64,000 nucleotides of DNA from Cytophagaceae bacterium (GTDB lineage: Bacteria; Bacteroidota; Bacteroidia; Cytophagales; Spirosomataceae): the NCBI GenBank assembly GCA_947450365.1, contig CANFVE010000010.1, positions 1 through 64,000 of the forward strand, written 5' to 3'. Shown here piece after piece: positions 43,353-52,309 of this stretch. Made by a program: the position numbers and the translations under genes. The notes beneath the pieces are model-generated. The model searched no databases and was not told where the DNA came from. It saw only the letters and a program-made list of their open reading frames with translations. How positions within the stretch are numbered: position 1 is the stretch's first letter; every line of letters begins with the position of its first letter.

Positions 43353-46160
43353 ATGAAATTCGCTTTACGTTACACCAATCTTTTCATTTTCAATTTCCTG
43401 TTCATTTTTGGGGCATTTGCCCAGCAATCGGGCGTCTTACGGGGTACTATTAAAGATGTTAAAACAAAAGAAGATATCATCGGGGCGACCATTTTATTGC
43501 AAGGATCTACGAAAGGCGCCTCTACAGATGTTAATGGTTTTTTCAATTTTGGCAAATTGCCTGTTGGGACCTATTCTTTAAAAATCTCATTTGTAGGCTA
43601 TCAGCCTAAAGTCTATGAAGGAGTTAAAGTAACTGTGGATCAGGTGACCGAATTGAATCTGACCCTCGCGGAGGAATCTGCGACACTTGCGGAAGTGAAA
43701 GTTGTGGCCCAACGACTAACGAATACCGAGGTTTCCGTTATTTCAGAATTAAAGGCTGCCCAATTAGTAGTAAGTGGTATTTCTGCTGCCCAAATCACGA
43801 AGACATTGGATCGCACCGCGGCTGAGGTGGTAAAGCGTGTTCCGGGTGTTACGATTTTCGGAGAGCGCTTTATTAATATTCGGGGTTTGAATGAACGATA
43901 TAATACGGTTCAATTGAACAATACCTTTGCTCCATCCATGGAAACGGATATGCGTTCGTTTTCATTTGATATCATACCCGCGGGACAAATCGATCGTATT
44001 TTGGTGTTTAAATCTCCGGCTGCGGAATTACCAGGTGAATTTGCGGGTGGGGTCGTTAAAATCTTTACAAAGTCGATTCCAGAAAATAATTTCTTGACCA
44101 TCGACGTAAGTAATTCGTATCGCGATGGCACGACGGGCGAATCTTTTAGTTCCCCTCAGCACGGAGCCAATTATTTCACAGGCTTTAATAGCGGATATTT
44201 TGATCTGCCCAAAAGCTTTCCTACTTCTAAATTTGCTTTTCCTAGTTCTGGAGAGGCTTTGGCCCAAGTAGGTCGTTCATTAAAAAATAACTGGGTAGCG
44301 GAGAAATCCACCGCCAATCCTGATATGCGGATTTCCTTATCGAGTGGCTTGAAATTCAATTTGGGAAATGTTAAAGTGGGGAACGTAACCGCGATTAATT
44401 ATTCGAGCACGAAGACCCTGTTTAACATGGTGCGCAATGATTATGAATTTAGTAAGGCGACTCCGGAATTTGTGTTCAATTTTAATGACCAACAAAATTC
44501 ATCCGCCATTCGCGTTGGCGTCCTGCATAACTGGGCATTTCGCCTAAACGACCACCATACCATCGAATTAAAGAATTTATTTAATCAATTGAGCAATGCG
44601 CAATTTGTTAACCGTGTGGGTATCGACAATGGGGCCAATTGGAATATTCAATCCTTTGATCAGGTATATCGCGGTATTTACACAGGCCAATTATCCGGCA
44701 AGCATGATTGGAATGACGGGAATACAAAATTAGACTGGGTAGCCGGGTATAATTCTTCTTTCCGCGATCAACCCGATTACAAGCGTTTCCGCTATTTGAT
44801 TGATGGGGCCAATAAAGTATTATATGTCCCAACGGGTGCTGCTCAAACCTTTAATTTAGGTCGGACCAATATCATTCTATCCGAAAGTTCTTATACGGGG
44901 GGTGTAAACCTATCACATAAATTCGTGTTAGCCGAAGGAAAAGAATTAGAATTCAAAACAGGTCTATTTGCGGAATCAAAAAAACGTCAATTTGACGCAC
45001 GTAACCTAGGCTATGTGCGTGCCAACAGTTCCTTATTTAATATTGGTTCTTTGCCAATCGACCAGATTTTTTCTGAAGCGAATATTAACAGCACCAACGG
45101 GGTTAAACTGGATGAACAAACGAATCCAAGTGATGCCTATTCGGCGACAAATGATTTAATCGCCGCCTACATTCAAGGAGGCTACGCGATTGGGACTAAA
45201 TTCAATTTGGTAGCGGGTATTCGGGCGGAGAATAATAGCCAGAAATTGAAGTCCTTCGACATGACCGGTAAAATTCCGATCAATTATGATAACACAAAAT
45301 TAAATGTGTTGCCTTCATTTAATTTGACCTACAATTTCACTGAAAAATCATTATTGCGTTTGGGATATGGTCAAACGATCAACCGTCCAGAATTTAGAGA
45401 GGTTGCTCCATTTGCCTTCTATGATTTTGTGAACAATCGTAACATTTCTGGAAATCCTAATTTGAAAAATGCGAGCATTCAAAACTTTGATTTTCGTTAT
45501 GAGCAATACCCAACTCCATCGGAGGTGATGAGTTTGGCATTTTTCTACAAGCAATTTACCAATCCGATCGAGGTCGTTTTCGCTTCCGGATCTAATCCAG
45601 AATTAAATTTTGCAAACGCCCAAAGTGCCTATAGCGCAGGTGTCGAGGCTGAAATTAGAAAGAATTTGCAAGCCGAAAATCCTAACAGCTTTTTAGGAAA
45701 ATCAAGTCTTGTGTTTAATGGAGCCTATATTTTAAGTAAGGTATCCTTGGGTTCAGGTGCTGGAGCTAACCAATCAGATAATCGTCCTTTGCAAGGCCAA
45801 AGTCCTTACATTTTAAATGCTTCGTATAATTACAACGATCAGAAAAAGGGATTCCAAGTGAATGTATCCTTTAATGTGATTGGCAAACGTATTTATGCGG
45901 TGGGAAATAACTATGGCTACAATTACCCAGATTGGTATGAAATGCCTCGGAATGTAGTGGATTTAACCTTCTCGAAGCGTTTAACTAAAAATATACAATT
46001 GAAAGGCGGAATCAGTGACATCTTAAATAACAAGAATATTGTCATTCAGGATGGGAATCAGGATGGAACCTTGGATACGGCGAAGGACCAAATCATTCAA
46101 TCGTATTCCCCAGGCCGCGTATTTTCATTGGGACTCATTTATACCCCTTTTGGATTCTAG
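43353..46160 (+). CDS. TonB-dependent receptor with carboxypeptidase-regulatory N-domain
   Basis: An outer-membrane active transporter of 935 residues. A signal peptide (FNFLFIFGAFAQ) is followed by a CarboxypepD_reg beta-sandwich (about 28-110, LRGTIKDVKTKEDIIGATIL and STDVNGFFNFGKLPVGTYSL). The plug domain has RTAAEVVKRVPGVTIFGERF and NIRGLNERYNTVQLNN, and the 22-strand barrel ends in FSLGLIYTPFGF. The ATG at 43353 was chosen over the TTG ten codons earlier, which falls in the promoter. The next gene, a beta-helix lipoprotein, starts 35 nt later. Ligand unknown; the promoter hints at phosphate control. Confidence 0.9.
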   Translation: MKFALRYTNLFIFNFLFIFGAFAQQSGVLRGTIKDVKTKEDIIGATILLQGSTKGASTDVNGFFNFGKLPVGTYSLKISFVGYQPKVYEGVKVTVDQVTELNLTLAEESATLAEVKVVAQRLTNTEVSVISELKAAQLVVSGISAAQITKTLDRTAAEVVKRVPGVTIFGERFINIRGLNERYNTVQLNNTFAPSMETDMRSFSFDIIPAGQIDRILVFKSPAAELPGEFAGGVVKIFTKSIPENNFLTIDVSNSYRDGTTGESFSSPQHGANYFTGFNSGYFDLPKSFPTSKFAFPSSGEALAQVGRSLKNNWVAEKSTANPDMRISLSSGLKFNLGNVKVGNVTAINYSSTKTLFNMVRNDYEFSKATPEFVFNFNDQQNSSAIRVGVLHNWAFRLNDHHTIELKNLFNQLSNAQFVNRVGIDNGANWNIQSFDQVYRGIYTGQLSGKHDWNDGNTKLDWVAGYNSSFRDQPDYKRFRYLIDGANKVLYVPTGAAQTFNLGRTNIILSESSYTGGVNLSHKFVLAEGKELEFKTGLFAESKKRQFDARNLGYVRANSSLFNIGSLPIDQIFSEANINSTNGVKLDEQTNPSDAYSATNDLIAAYIQGGYAIGTKFNLVAGIRAENNSQKLKSFDMTGKIPINYDNTKLNVLPSFNLTYNFTEKSLLRLGYGQTINRPEFREVAPFAFYDFVNNRNISGNPNLKNASIQNFDFRYEQYPTPSEVMSLAFFYKQFTNPIEVVFASGSNPELNFANAQSAYSAGVEAEIRKNLQAENPNSFLGKSSLVFNGAYILSKVSLGSGAGANQSDNRPLQGQSPYILNASYNYNDQKKGFQVNVSFNVIGKRIYAVGNNYGYNYPDWYEMPRNVVDLTFSKRLTKNIQLKGGISDILNNKNIVIQDGNQDGTLDTAKDQIIQSYSPGRVFSLGLIYTPFGF

Positions 46161-46195
46161 TTTTCTCATATTAACAATTAAATAAATCAATTAAA

Positions 46196-47971
46196 ATGAA
46201 ACAAGTAAAAACACGTTTAATGAAAGTAATGGCGGTATTGTCCGTCATTTCGATTGCGTTTTCTGCATGTCAGAAAGACGAGGAGGTATTTCCTGTACCA
46301 ACAGTAACTTCTTCAGGTGCATTATCAGGAATTCCTGGTGCAACAGTTAGTGTAAAGGCAACCATTAGTGCTCCGGCTGGTTTGAAGTCTATTACCGTTT
46401 TGAAAAATGGGGTGGCTTTCGATACCAAATCATTCATGGGTACAGAAAAAACTGCTGATTATGCTAAGGATTATGTGATTGAGGGCGCTGCAGGTACTGT
46501 GGTGACATTCAGTATTCAGGCAACAGATGCTAAAAACCAAGTAAGTTCAATTACCCCAGTTTCTGTAAATGTAACGGCCATTCCGCCAAAAGCCATTGTG
46601 GAGGTAAAAGGTAACTTAGAAGGAAATGTAACTTGGACATCGGATAAAATCTACAAGTTGGTTGGTTTTGTACGGGTAGGTCAAGAAGATGTTTTCGGTA
46701 CTATCACGAAAAAAGGGGTGTTAACGATCCAACCAGGAACGGTCATCATCGGAGATCGTGCTTCTAAAGGTGCTTTGATCGTTCAACGTGGTTCTCAAAT
46801 TATTGCGAATGGTACCGCTTCAGCGCCTATCGTATTTACATCTGAGCGTTTGCCAGGTGAGCGTGAGGCAGGAGATTGGGGTGGATTAGTTATTTGCGGA
46901 CAAGCGCCAAATAACTTGCCAAATGATGCCACAAACCGTCAATTGGAAGGTGGTTATGGTGCATTCCATGGCGGTACTGATGCGGCTGATAATTCAGGTT
47001 CATTGAAATATGTTCGTTTAGAATATGCAGGTATTCCGATTAACCCGAACCAAGAGGTGAATTCATTAACCATGGGTTCTGTAGGTTCTGGAACGACGAT
47101 TGATTATGTACAAGCTTCATTCGGATTAGATGATTCATTTGAGTGGTTTGGTGGAACGGTAAATGCAAAACACTTAATCGCTTATAAAGGATTAGATGAT
47201 GATTTTGATACAGATAATGGATTCTCTGGATACGTGCAATTCGGTATTGGTATTCGGGGTGCTGCGATTGCGGATCAGTCAGGATCGAATGGTTTTGAGT
47301 GTGATAATGATGCGAACGGTTCAGCTAATACGCCATTTACTTCTGCGATTTTTGCGAACATGTCGATCATCGGCGCGAAGGGTGCGGTGAATATTGCGAT
47401 TGACCCATTGTTCCAACACGGAGCTCAATTGCGTCGTAACAACAAGCAAAAAATCTACAATACGGTCATCACAGGATATCCTTATGGAGTTTACATCGAT
47501 AGCCAAAAAGGAAATGCTAAGGCTAATGCGGCAGCTGGAGATATCGATTTACAAAACGTAATCTTAGCCGGTGTGGAAGGCTGGGGAACAGGTGGTTTCG
47601 GTTTGGGATGGTCTGTAAACGTAAAACCAATGGGTGTGGCGGTTCCAGGATTTGAAAACATGTCATCAGGTACGAATGGTACGGCCATTTTGATTGGAGA
47701 TAAGTCGCCAGAAGATTGGTTCAAAGGTTTGACGGGGAATAAGATTGTAGGATCTAATGCAAATTTAGGCTTGTCAACAAGTTTATGGTCGGCAGGTCGT
47801 CCGACATTTACGTTGGCAACTGGTACAACGGAATCGTTGATCGGACCAAAATTGAAATCTGATTTACCGGCTTTCTTTGAGGCTACAGATTATGTAGGTG
47901 CGTTTAAATCAACTGACTGGACAACTGGTTGGTCTGAATTTGCTCCTCAATCAGTCGTTTACGTTAAATAA
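46196..47971 (+). CDS. Surface lipoprotein with predicted right-handed beta-helix
   Basis: A 591-residue lipoprotein. The lipobox is IAFSACQK (cysteine near residue 23). An Ig-like domain (about 30-130) is followed by a large repetitive beta domain: GVLTIQPGTVIIGDRASKGA, LIVQRGSQIIANGTASAPIV, FTSERLPGEREAGDWGGLVI. This region is typical of parallel beta-helix proteins that are widespread in Bacteroidota and sometimes misnamed. Asp/Asn-rich stretches (GLDDDFDTDNGF, NGFECDNDANGSAN) could bind Ca. It follows a TonB receptor gene by 35 nt, so it may be the receptor's surface partner, as SusD is for SusC. Ligand unknown. Confidence 0.8.
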   Translation: MKQVKTRLMKVMAVLSVISIAFSACQKDEEVFPVPTVTSSGALSGIPGATVSVKATISAPAGLKSITVLKNGVAFDTKSFMGTEKTADYAKDYVIEGAAGTVVTFSIQATDAKNQVSSITPVSVNVTAIPPKAIVEVKGNLEGNVTWTSDKIYKLVGFVRVGQEDVFGTITKKGVLTIQPGTVIIGDRASKGALIVQRGSQIIANGTASAPIVFTSERLPGEREAGDWGGLVICGQAPNNLPNDATNRQLEGGYGAFHGGTDAADNSGSLKYVRLEYAGIPINPNQEVNSLTMGSVGSGTTIDYVQASFGLDDSFEWFGGTVNAKHLIAYKGLDDDFDTDNGFSGYVQFGIGIRGAAIADQSGSNGFECDNDANGSANTPFTSAIFANMSIIGAKGAVNIAIDPLFQHGAQLRRNNKQKIYNTVITGYPYGVYIDSQKGNAKANAAAGDIDLQNVILAGVEGWGTGGFGLGWSVNVKPMGVAVPGFENMSSGTNGTAILIGDKSPEDWFKGLTGNKIVGSNANLGLSTSLWSAGRPTFTLATGTTESLIGPKLKSDLPAFFEATDYVGAFKSTDWTTGWSEFAPQSVVYVK

Positions 47972-47978
47972 TTCTTGA

Positions 47979-48006
47979 GAGGGGGTTTTCGGGCCCCCTC
48001 TTTTTT
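47979..48006 (+). terminator. Terminator after the beta-helix lipoprotein gene
   Basis: GAGGGGG (47979-47985) pairs with CCCCCTC (47994-48000) across 8 nt, followed by six T. It lies 8 nt after the stop codon. Confidence 0.9.
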
Positions 48007-48013
48007 AATTCTT

Positions 48014-48550
48014 ATGAAATATTACACCAGCATCATCTTATTTTTTTTAATCACTTCGTGTACGTCAAGTGATTCTCCAGATTATTATTTCAAACCCGTC
48101 GATCGGGATATTTTAGTAACGAATATCATTACCTATGTTGGGCCGAATGCCCCGTATGCCTCGGATTCTACCCGGTTTAATCCAGAATTCAGAGCCTCCT
48201 ATGAGAAGGAATTGCCTAAGTATCAATTGGTTAATTTGTTTAAAACCGATGGTGGTACTTATTATTATTTTTTAATTCGACCGGTGGGTCATTTGGCACA
48301 ATTTCGGCGGGGTGTCGTGGGTTCTTTTACCTTAGATAGCGCGAGTTTAATGCCGAAAAATTTTAAAGAAATTATCAATACGCCTCATTTAGCTGAAGAA
48401 ATTGTGAAAGAGCGGGCAGGATTCTTGTTCAAAGAATTAGTTAAAAAAGGGAAAATTGAGGAATATATGGTCATGCGTGATTACGTGGAATGGCCAGATA
48501 GTACGTTGCAATATTCGGAGAAAACGAATCGTTGGGTTTTTCAACGATGA
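48014..48550 (+). CDS. Small lipoprotein of unknown function
   Basis: A 178-residue lipoprotein with lipobox FFLITSC (cysteine near residue 16). The mature part has a YYFKPVDRDILVTNIITYVG start and a YYYFLIRPVGHLAQFRRGVV strand region, then a helical KEIINTPHLAEEIVKERAGF segment. I do not recognise a family. The start at 48014 lies just after the terminator of the previous gene, so it may depend on readthrough or a weak own promoter. Its stop overlaps by 4 nt an ATG of the next gene (ATGA at 48547), indicating coupling. Confidence 0.7.
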   Translation: MKYYTSIILFFLITSCTSSDSPDYYFKPVDRDILVTNIITYVGPNAPYASDSTRFNPEFRASYEKELPKYQLVNLFKTDGGTYYYFLIRPVGHLAQFRRGVVGSFTLDSASLMPKNFKEIINTPHLAEEIVKERAGFLFKELVKKGKIEEYMVMRDYVEWPDSTLQYSEKTNRWVFQR

Positions 48551-48960
48551 GAAGTATCCTACAACTTTATATTGGTGTAATAAAGAAAATGCCGCGGGGC
48601 TTCCTCTCGGCATTTCTTGTTTTTCTATGTTGCTCCTGCCTCTATGATCAATCAAACAGCCAGCTTAGTCCCGCGTCCTGCAGCACTTCCCCCTCGAGTC
48701 AAGTATCTTTTTCGCGGGATATTTTTCCCATCATTAAAACCAATTGTTTCCAATGTCATGATGCGAAAAATCATTATGGCGGCATTGTGATTGAAACCTA
48801 TACCCAAATTGCCGAATCCGGAAAATCAGGAGAATTATATAATTCCATTCAGATCAATAGTTCGACTGGTAAAGCCTACATGCCCAAAGGAGGACGTTTG
48901 ATGGATTGTGAAATTGCATTAATCCAAGCCTGGATAAAACAAGGTGCGCTCAACAATTAA
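48547..48960 (+). CDS. Single-haem c-type cytochrome-like lipoprotein
   Basis: A short lipoprotein of about 137 residues with one CxxCH haem motif (NCFQCHDAKNHYGGIV). A hydrophobic start ends in LVFLCCSC, so the cysteine there is a likely lipid attachment site. After the haem motif comes YIxG-like packing (IQINSSTGKAYMPKGGRLMD) and the end EIALIQAWIKQGALNN, which matches small cytochrome c (planctomycete-type) domains that cap with a W-IxxGA helix. An ATG at 48589 would also give a lipoprotein signal. A terminator-like hairpin lies within the signal-peptide codons. Confidence 0.72.
   Translation: MRSILQLYIGVIKKMPRGFLSAFLVFLCCSCLYDQSNSQLSPASCSTSPSSQVSFSRDIFPIIKTNCFQCHDAKNHYGGIVIETYTQIAESGKSGELYNSIQINSSTGKAYMPKGGRLMDCEIALIQAWIKQGALNN
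48587..48625 (+). terminator. Terminator-like hairpin inside the cytochrome-lipoprotein gene
   Basis: AAATGCCG (48587-48594) pairs with CGGCATTT (48608-48615) and CTTGTTTTT follows. It falls within the signal-peptide region of the downstream gene, so it may reduce its expression. Confidence 0.5.
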
Positions 48961-48996
48961 TTTCTAAATACCTCCATGGGGCCACTATAGGCCATT

Positions 48997-49063
48997 TTAA
49001 CAATTAGGTAATCTGTTCTTAACAATTCCTTAACATTGGATTATAGGGTGTCGATTACCTTTG
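48997..49063 (+). promoter_or_regulatory. Pho-box-like promoter of the second TonB receptor gene
   Basis: Hexamers at 11-bp spacing read TTAACA (48997), GTAATC (49008), TTAACA (49019) and TTAACA (49030-49035). Exactly 20 nt later stands the -7 element TACCTTTG (49056-49063), and the ATG follows 25 nt further on. TTAACA-N5-TTAACA is the form of phosphate-regulator boxes in other phyla (PhoP of Bacillus, Pho boxes of cyanobacteria). The last repeat occupies the -33 position. Confidence 0.6.
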
Positions 49064-49088
49064 CGGCACAAACACCAATATAAACAAC

Positions 49089-52000
49089 ATGTTATCATCG
49101 ACTAAAGCAGGATTTGTCCTGATCTTTACATTTTTGACCCTTGTGTTTTTTCAGTCCTTGGGTCAAATTACAACCTCAAGTCTTAGTGGAAAAGTGAAGG
49201 ATGCGAAAGGGGAAGAAATTCCAGGGGCAAGCGTTCAATTGTTGCACGTCCCAACAGGCACCCGTTACGGCGTTGCTACCCAAATTGACGGGAATTTCTT
49301 ATTAGCAAACATGAATCCTGGGGGTCCTTACACGCTAAGTGTTTCGTTTGTCGGGTTTAAAACGTTCAAAGCCGAAAATTTAAATTTGACCCTTGGTTCA
49401 AATCCTGCGGTAAATGTGGTGATTTCGGAGGAGACGACTACGCTGGTGGAAGTGGTGGTCAAAGCTGACAAGGGAGGAACGAAGTCCGGTGCCCTTACGC
49501 AATTAAACGAATCTACGATTAAGGCGGTCCCAACGATCAGTCGGAGTTTAACCGACATGACTCGCCTAACCCCGCAAGGAAGTTCAAGTAATTCATTTGC
49601 TGGAACAAATTTCCGGTATAATAACGTAACCGTCGATGGAACGATTAACAATGATGCCATCGGCTTTAGCCCTTCTTTAGGAGGTCAAAGTGGAACCTCA
49701 GGCATGCCAGGTTCGAGCACGCGGACCAATCCGATTTCCTTAGACGCCATTCAAGATGTTCAAGTCTATGTGGCCCCCTACGATGTTAAAATCGGTAATT
49801 TTACCGGGGGATCCATCAATGCGGTGACGCGTACAGGAACGAACCAAGTGAAGGGATCTGCCTATGCCTATGGCCGAAACTCTGTGATTACGGGCCCTAA
49901 CAATGCCGGCGATGGCGCGAAAATTCCATCCGATTATTCTGATTACCAAACGGGTTTTCGGGTAGGTTTGCCTTTGATTAAAAATAAATTGTTTTGGTTT
50001 ACCAATGAGGAAATCACGCGTCGGAATGAGCCTTTATTTTATGGGGCTGGCGATAAAGGAACGATTTTGGATGTGGCTACGGCCCAACAAATCACCTCGT
50101 TTTTGAAAACCAATTATGGTTTCGATCCAGGTGCTTATGGCAATTATGCCATAAATTCACAAAGCAATAAATTCTTCAATCGACTAGATTGGAACATTTC
50201 GGATAAGCACCAAATGTCCATCAGAAATAGCTATGTCGCTTCTGAAGCGACGAATTTAGAACGGGATGCTGCTAATTTCCGCTTTGGCTCAATGGATTTT
50301 CGTCAGGTGAATCGTACGAATTCCACGGTGGCAGAATTGAAAAGTCATTTTGGTAGTTCATCGAACAGTTTGATTTTAGGCTACACGAATATTAAGGATT
50401 ATCGGGAACCGTCGAGTAGTAATTTCGCATTTCCTCAAGTGGAAATTGCCGCGAACGGCGGAACGATTTTCTTAGGGAATGAGCGTGAAGCGACGGTGTT
50501 TAATATGAAGCAAAATACCTTTGAGTTTACAGACAATTTCACGTGGTTTAAGGGAAATCATACCTTTTTGATTGGTACGCATAACGAGCTTTACAATATC
50601 AATTATGGCTTTGTCAATTCATGGAATGGCCGGGTTTCTTACAAGAGCGTGGCCGACTTCTTAGCATCCAATGTGAACCGGGTTCGTGGCTCCTACAGTT
50701 TTACAAATAATGATCGGGATTACATTTATAACAATCCCTATGCATCATTTAACGTAGGACTTTACAGTGTGTATGCGCAAGATGAAATTCAGGTAACAGA
50801 GAAATTAAAATTGTCACCGGGAATTCGATTTGATTTAGCGAGTACGGATTCACCTTCCTTGAGTCCCAAAACGGCGATGACGAAAGTGGACCCAAATGCA
50901 GGAACGACTTATACGGCCTCAACGCCTTTGAATCAGGTTTCAAATACGATTTTTGGTCAGGTATTGGTTTCTCCTCGCTTGGGATTCAACTACGATGCGC
51001 TGGGAGATCGTTCATTGATTCTTCGTGGTGGAACAGGGATTTTTACGGGTAGAATTCCATTTGCTTGGTTGGGTTATGCATTCTACAACGATGGCGTTGG
51101 TTTCGGAGCTTTTGACGTAAACAATGTGGCAGGTAAAAACAAAGGCGATGTGTTGAAAGACGGCGCGAAAACCTTTGCCTTCAATAATGGCCAGGCGAGT
51201 TTAACCCAAGTAGATGCGATGGCCAATAACTTCAAAATGCCTCAGGTATGGCGGAGTAGTTTTGCGGTGGATCATACCGTGAATGGGTATAAGATTACCT
51301 TGGAGGGGATTTACACAAAGACGATTTCGGATTTGAAGTTCCAACAAGTAAACTTGAAAGATTCGGTTAAATATTATTCTTACGATGTCTTGAAGCAAAT
51401 GCCGATTTACCTTTCTGGAGGTGCTACGGGCCAAAAATTAAACACATCTTTCTCGAATGCCTATGAATTATCGAATACTTCCGAGGGACATCGCTATAGT
51501 TTAACGGCGCAGGTTTCCAAGAGTTTTGCGACAGGATTTAATTTTATGATGGCGTATACATTTGGTCAAAGTTTTGATTTGACGAATGGAATCCGAAATT
51601 CAATGGAATCGAACTGGCAGTTGAACCAATCCCTAAACCCCAACAATCCAAAATTAGCGTATTCGAATTTTGATATTCGTCATCGGATTATCGGATCCTT
51701 TGGTTATACGAAAGCATGGAAAAATGGAAGCGCTACGACCTTATCTGGGGTATTTAGTGCGCAATCAGGCGCTCCATTCACCTGGGGTTTTGTGAACTCG
51801 ACGCTTGCGAATACTCCGCAGGCGGCAGGTTTAGGCTATGTGTTTAAAGATGAGGCGGAGGCGACTAAATATTTTGTGGATGATGCCAAGTTAGGTACGG
51901 CAGCGGTACAAGCCAAAGCTTTCATGGATTTTGTGAATGGAGATGAATATCTGAGTACGCGCAAGGGTGATTTTACGGAGCGAAATGGTGGCCGCACGCC

Positions 52001-52295
52001 TTGGAATACGACCTTGGATTTGAAATTAAATCACTCGGTTCGGTTGACGAACGGCCATGAAATCCAACTTTCCTTAGACATCATGAATGCCACAAATTTA
52101 ATGAATGCCGATTGGGGTAGAATTTATTTTTCCCCAAATACCTTTAATTCAACAGCTAGTTTAGGATTAACTCGGATTAATTCGGGCACGGCGGCTGATC
52201 CGACATTTAAGTTTGCCAGACCAACGGAGCCTTATACCATCGACCAAATGGGTTCTAGATGGCAAATGCAAGTGGGCGCGAGATATACGTTTTAA
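49089..52295 (+). CDS. Oar-like TonB-dependent receptor
   Basis: A 1068-residue outer-membrane receptor with signal peptide (LTLVFFQSLGQ), an N-terminal carboxypeptidase-regulatory domain (about 28-105, LSGKVKDAKGEEIPGASVQL), a plug domain (SRSLTDMTRLTPQGSSSNSF, FRYNNVTVDGTINNDAIGFS) and a large barrel ending in MQVGARYTF. The plug text and length match Oar-type receptors, known for protein or large-ligand transport. It has the Pho-box-like promoter and lies upstream of the phosphonate cluster, with which it converges. Ligand unknown. Confidence 0.9.
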   Translation: MLSSTKAGFVLIFTFLTLVFFQSLGQITTSSLSGKVKDAKGEEIPGASVQLLHVPTGTRYGVATQIDGNFLLANMNPGGPYTLSVSFVGFKTFKAENLNLTLGSNPAVNVVISEETTTLVEVVVKADKGGTKSGALTQLNESTIKAVPTISRSLTDMTRLTPQGSSSNSFAGTNFRYNNVTVDGTINNDAIGFSPSLGGQSGTSGMPGSSTRTNPISLDAIQDVQVYVAPYDVKIGNFTGGSINAVTRTGTNQVKGSAYAYGRNSVITGPNNAGDGAKIPSDYSDYQTGFRVGLPLIKNKLFWFTNEEITRRNEPLFYGAGDKGTILDVATAQQITSFLKTNYGFDPGAYGNYAINSQSNKFFNRLDWNISDKHQMSIRNSYVASEATNLERDAANFRFGSMDFRQVNRTNSTVAELKSHFGSSSNSLILGYTNIKDYREPSSSNFAFPQVEIAANGGTIFLGNEREATVFNMKQNTFEFTDNFTWFKGNHTFLIGTHNELYNINYGFVNSWNGRVSYKSVADFLASNVNRVRGSYSFTNNDRDYIYNNPYASFNVGLYSVYAQDEIQVTEKLKLSPGIRFDLASTDSPSLSPKTAMTKVDPNAGTTYTASTPLNQVSNTIFGQVLVSPRLGFNYDALGDRSLILRGGTGIFTGRIPFAWLGYAFYNDGVGFGAFDVNNVAGKNKGDVLKDGAKTFAFNNGQASLTQVDAMANNFKMPQVWRSSFAVDHTVNGYKITLEGIYTKTISDLKFQQVNLKDSVKYYSYDVLKQMPIYLSGGATGQKLNTSFSNAYELSNTSEGHRYSLTAQVSKSFATGFNFMMAYTFGQSFDLTNGIRNSMESNWQLNQSLNPNNPKLAYSNFDIRHRIIGSFGYTKAWKNGSATTLSGVFSAQSGAPFTWGFVNSTLANTPQAAGLGYVFKDEAEATKYFVDDAKLGTAAVQAKAFMDFVNGDEYLSTRKGDFTERNGGRTPWNTTLDLKLNHSVRLTNGHEIQLSLDIMNATNLMNADWGRIYFSPNTFNSTASLGLTRINSGTAADPTFKFARPTEPYTIDQMGSRWQMQVGARYTF

Positions 52296-52309
52296 CCGTA
52301 GCGACGAAA

